The notes under the pieces are model-generated. The model was not told where the DNA came from and made no database searches. It was given only the letters and a program-made list of their open reading frames with translations. Below, one piece after another: positions 5,220-6,422 of a stretch of 6,422 nucleotides of DNA; position 1 is the first letter of the stretch, and each line of letters opens with the position of its first letter. Position numbers and translations under genes: made by a program. The DNA is from CBDUSL01 sp965370265. GTDB lineage: Bacteria > Patescibacteriota > Patescibacteriia > JAXHNJ01. The stretch spans positions 1 to 6,422 of the forward strand of contig CBDUSL010000035.1 in NCBI GenBank assembly GCA_965370265.1, written 5' to 3'.

Positions 5220-5280
5220 GCACTTGGAATTTTGAATTTCGTCATTGAAATTTATTTGTAATTTGGGATTTGTGATTTGG
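5220..5280. repeat. Low-complexity AATTT/GATTTG intergenic repeat
   Basis: The stretch is built of degenerate units such as GGAATTTTGAATTTCG, TTTGTAATTTGGG and GATTTGTGATTTGG. Such word-like AT-rich spacers are, from memory, common next to cassette-like repeats in Patescibacteria genomes. No gene or RNA fold is evident in it. Confidence 0.4.
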
Positions 5281-5396
5281 TGCTTAAACAAAAACGGCTT
5301 CCGGGGCAAGAGACAAGAATATCCCTACGGGACCCCTTTAGGGCAAGAAAGCAAGTTACAAAAAAATCTCAATATTCAAATTTCAATAACCAAACA

Positions 5397-5807
5397 CTAA
5401 CATACTTTCATGATAATAGAAGAGAGTATGTTTTTTATTTCCACAGCTTCATTATTTATTTTCTCATAGTCTTTTATATACGGGTTCGCTTCTTTTATCA
5501 ATTCTAACCAATGGATTGCTTCTTTGGCTTCTTTTCTGGCAATCCTTAGGCGAAGAATAAAATCCTTCTTCCCTAATGCATCATTTGCCTCTCTATAATT
5601 AGCGCCCACAGAACCAGCTGAACCCACTACTTGAGAAACTAATCTCATATTAATTGAATTTCTTGGAAGTTCTTTACATAATCTAATTACTGATTTACCA
5701 AACTCTGTTGTTCTTACTTCCAAATCGTATTTCCTAGTGTTTGTTCCTTGATTATTGGTTTTTGTTTCTTTTTTGTACCCTTGTTTCTTGTTATTTGTTA
5801 CTTGCAT
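5397..5807 (-). CDS. Four-helix-bundle protein, S23/23S rRNA intervening-sequence protein family
   Basis: The folded part runs from KYDLEVRTTEFGKSVIRLCK (26-45) to the end and matches the S23/TIGR02436 pattern: helix 1 up to ELPRN, helix 2 with the diagnostic VVGSAGSVGANYREAN (60-75), helix 3 with FILRLRIARKEAKEAIHWLELI (83-104), and helix 4 from DYEKINNEAVEIKNIL. Relatives form pentamers of four-helix bundles and are related to the Avd protein of diversity-generating retroelements; their cellular role is unsettled. The first 25 residues (MQVTNNKKQGYKKETKTNNQ...) are low-complexity, encoded by the CAAG-type repeat. The ATG at 5807 directly follows a terminator T tract. The real start may therefore be a non-ATG codon nearer residue 26, or the extension is translated repeat DNA. 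No rRNA gene is seen nearby, unlike the classical 23S setting. Confidence 0.88.
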   Translation of the reverse strand: MQVTNNKKQGYKKETKTNNQGTNTRKYDLEVRTTEFGKSVIRLCKELPRNSINMRLVSQVVGSAGSVGANYREANDALGKKDFILRLRIARKEAKEAIHWLELIKEANPYIKDYEKINNEAVEIKNILSSIIMKVC

Positions 5808-5834
5808 AAAAAAAAATGGCCTTTCTCAAAGCCA
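5808..5834 (-). terminator. Strong intrinsic terminator after the OB-fold-like gene
   Basis: On the minus strand TGGCTTT (5828-5834) pairs with AAAGGCCA (5817-5824) around a GAG loop with one bulged base, followed by nine T residues (5808-5816). It lies 113 bases past the stop of the upstream gene. The T tract touches the ATG of the four-helix gene, so it may also act as an attenuator for that gene. Confidence 0.75.
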
Positions 5835-5947
5835 CCTAATAACTCTTTACCACAGCCATCCCCATTAGTCAACCTCTTCGGCTTCGAATGGAAGCTGCTT
5901 GTATTTATTTAATACCGATTAATTATATTCTTTTTTTATACTTCTAC

Positions 5948-6422
5948 TTACCCCACTGGATTGCTTATATCAGTAATTTCCAGATAATAACGAAAATTGC
6001 CCGAGTCCTCGCCCTTATCTTTGATAACACCTTCGAGTATGACTCCGTTCGGGGGGTTAACTGTAGTTTGTTTATAAGTGCCGCCGGCATTAACATAATC
6101 AGCGCCTAAACTGCCAGAATACTCGATCAACAAATCCCGGCCATAAATTACTCCGTCTTTTACCGCTTGTTCACTTACCAAAGAATGATAAGATTGGCTC
6201 CGGACAATAAAACCTTTAACTTTTATCGTTTTGTCCAGATAAGCCTCCGGGTCAGCCAAAACTTCTTCTACTTCCAAGTAATCTTTTGCCTCTTCCGGAT
6301 TCGGTTTTTCCGAATTATTTTCGGTTTGATTTGACTGGCTTTCCGAATTATTTTCGGTTTGATTTATAAAGTAAAAATAAGAAAAAACAGCCAAAATCAC
6401 CGCCGATCCGACCATAACAGCT
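5948..6422 (-). CDS. Membrane-anchored OB-fold-like protein, probably truncated at its 5' end
   Basis: From the Met at 6413-6415 the protein has 155 residues, but the frame stays open to the right edge (codons for A-V precede it). The Met-proximal sequence MVGSAVILAVFSYFYFINQ also lacks the usual basic residues before an anchor, so the true start is probably outside. The anchor is followed by a polar linker containing NQTENNSE twice (18-36). A domain of about 105 residues then begins YLEVEEVLADPEAYLDKTIKVKGFI (46-70), the 'DPxxYxxKxIxVxGxI' opening typical of small OB folds of the tRNA_anti-like type. It ends with GVILEGVIKDKG and FRYYLEITDI strands. It is extracytoplasmic; its ligand is unknown. 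A strong terminator lies 113 bases downstream. Confidence 0.8.
   Translation of the reverse strand, partial: AVMVGSAVILAVFSYFYFINQTENNSESQSNQTENNSEKPNPEEAKDYLEVEEVLADPEAYLDKTIKVKGFIVRSQSYHSLVSEQAVKDGVIYGRDLLIEYSGSLGADYVNAGGTYKQTTVNPPNGVILEGVIKDKGEDSGNFRYYLEITDISNPVG
6308..6365 (-). repeat. 33-bp in-frame tandem duplication in the linker of the OB-fold-like gene
   Basis: A 25-base unit beginning TTCCGAATTATTTTCGG is repeated exactly at 6308-6332 and 6341-6365, with a 33-bp period that encodes NQTENNSE-SQS-NQTENNSE. The identity at DNA level suggests a recent duplication. It lengthens the spacer between membrane anchor and domain. Confidence 0.8.

Larger units (their letters stand above)
5290..5897. 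repeat. Repeat cassette copy B, carrying the four-helix-bundle gene
   Basis: The borders match the gene-less copy at 2612-2824. The left block (5290-5380) has the mini-hairpin pair and two related GGGCAAG words at 5304 and 5341. The middle block (5769-5790) lies inside the 5' end of the gene, and the right block CGGCTTCGAATGGAAGCTG is at 5879-5897. CGGCTTC occurs near both ends (5295-5301 and 5879-5885). The gene body at about 5401-5747 is what copy A lacks. No transposase is present, so mobility would need an outside enzyme or recombination. Confidence 0.65.

Noticed and set aside
5397..5807. Avd of a diversity-generating retroelement, suggested by the four-helix-bundle protein
   Set aside because: No reverse transcriptase, template repeat or variable repeat is present, and the SAGSVGANYREAN motif fits the stand-alone S23 family.

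Overview
The window looks like a piece of a low-GC bacterial chromosome, most probably from a Candidate Phyla Radiation (Patescibacteria/Parcubacteria-like) organism. This is inference from style, not from a marker gene. The clues are many short membrane or membrane-anchored hypothetical proteins, an S23-type four-helix-bundle gene set in CAAG/ACAAG-rich repeat DNA, low-complexity AAATTT-type intergenic DNA, and almost no Shine-Dalgarno sequences. Every convincing gene is on the minus strand, so the window reads from right to left.

Right end (about 5948-6422): the 3' part of a membrane-anchored OB-fold-like protein, followed by a strong intrinsic terminator (5808-5834). Next (5290-5897) comes a repeat-bounded cassette carrying a four-helix-bundle (S23/IVP family) gene, then low-complexity AT-rich spacer DNA. 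A six-TM membrane protein of unknown function (4389-5159) follows, with its own apparently leaderless promoter.

Centre (about 2828-4050): the most interesting locus. A 246-residue protein fuses an N-terminal MerR/excisionase-type helix-turn-helix to a GHKL (HATPase) domain with recognisable N, G1 and G2 boxes. Ten bases downstream lies a 98-residue STAS-like protein of the DUF4325 type. The pair resembles an anti-sigma kinase/anti-anti-sigma partner-switching module in which the kinase-like ATPase carries its own DNA-binding domain. Upstream are four copies of a TGTATAA-cored repeat spaced by nearly whole helical turns, one inside the predicted promoter; these are candidate operators. A 340-bp stretch with little recognisable content follows (4050-4388), holding at most a 30-codon ORF.

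Left of this (2612-2824) is a second copy of the four-helix cassette with the same borders in the same order but without the gene body. A terminator-like hairpin and a perfect TATAAT then drive a two-gene unit (a small helical soluble protein and a three-TM protein) that ends in an intrinsic terminator overlapping the last stop codon. The final unit has three genes: a small anchored protein, a four-TM protein, and a secreted or anchored protein that looks like a degenerate M23 (lysostaphin-fold) domain and runs off the left edge. The last two genes overlap by ATGA and are probably translationally coupled.

A recurring theme is the -10 box placed exactly six bases before the ATG at three unit-leading genes (starts at 1833, 2516 and 5159). 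This predicts leaderless mRNAs.
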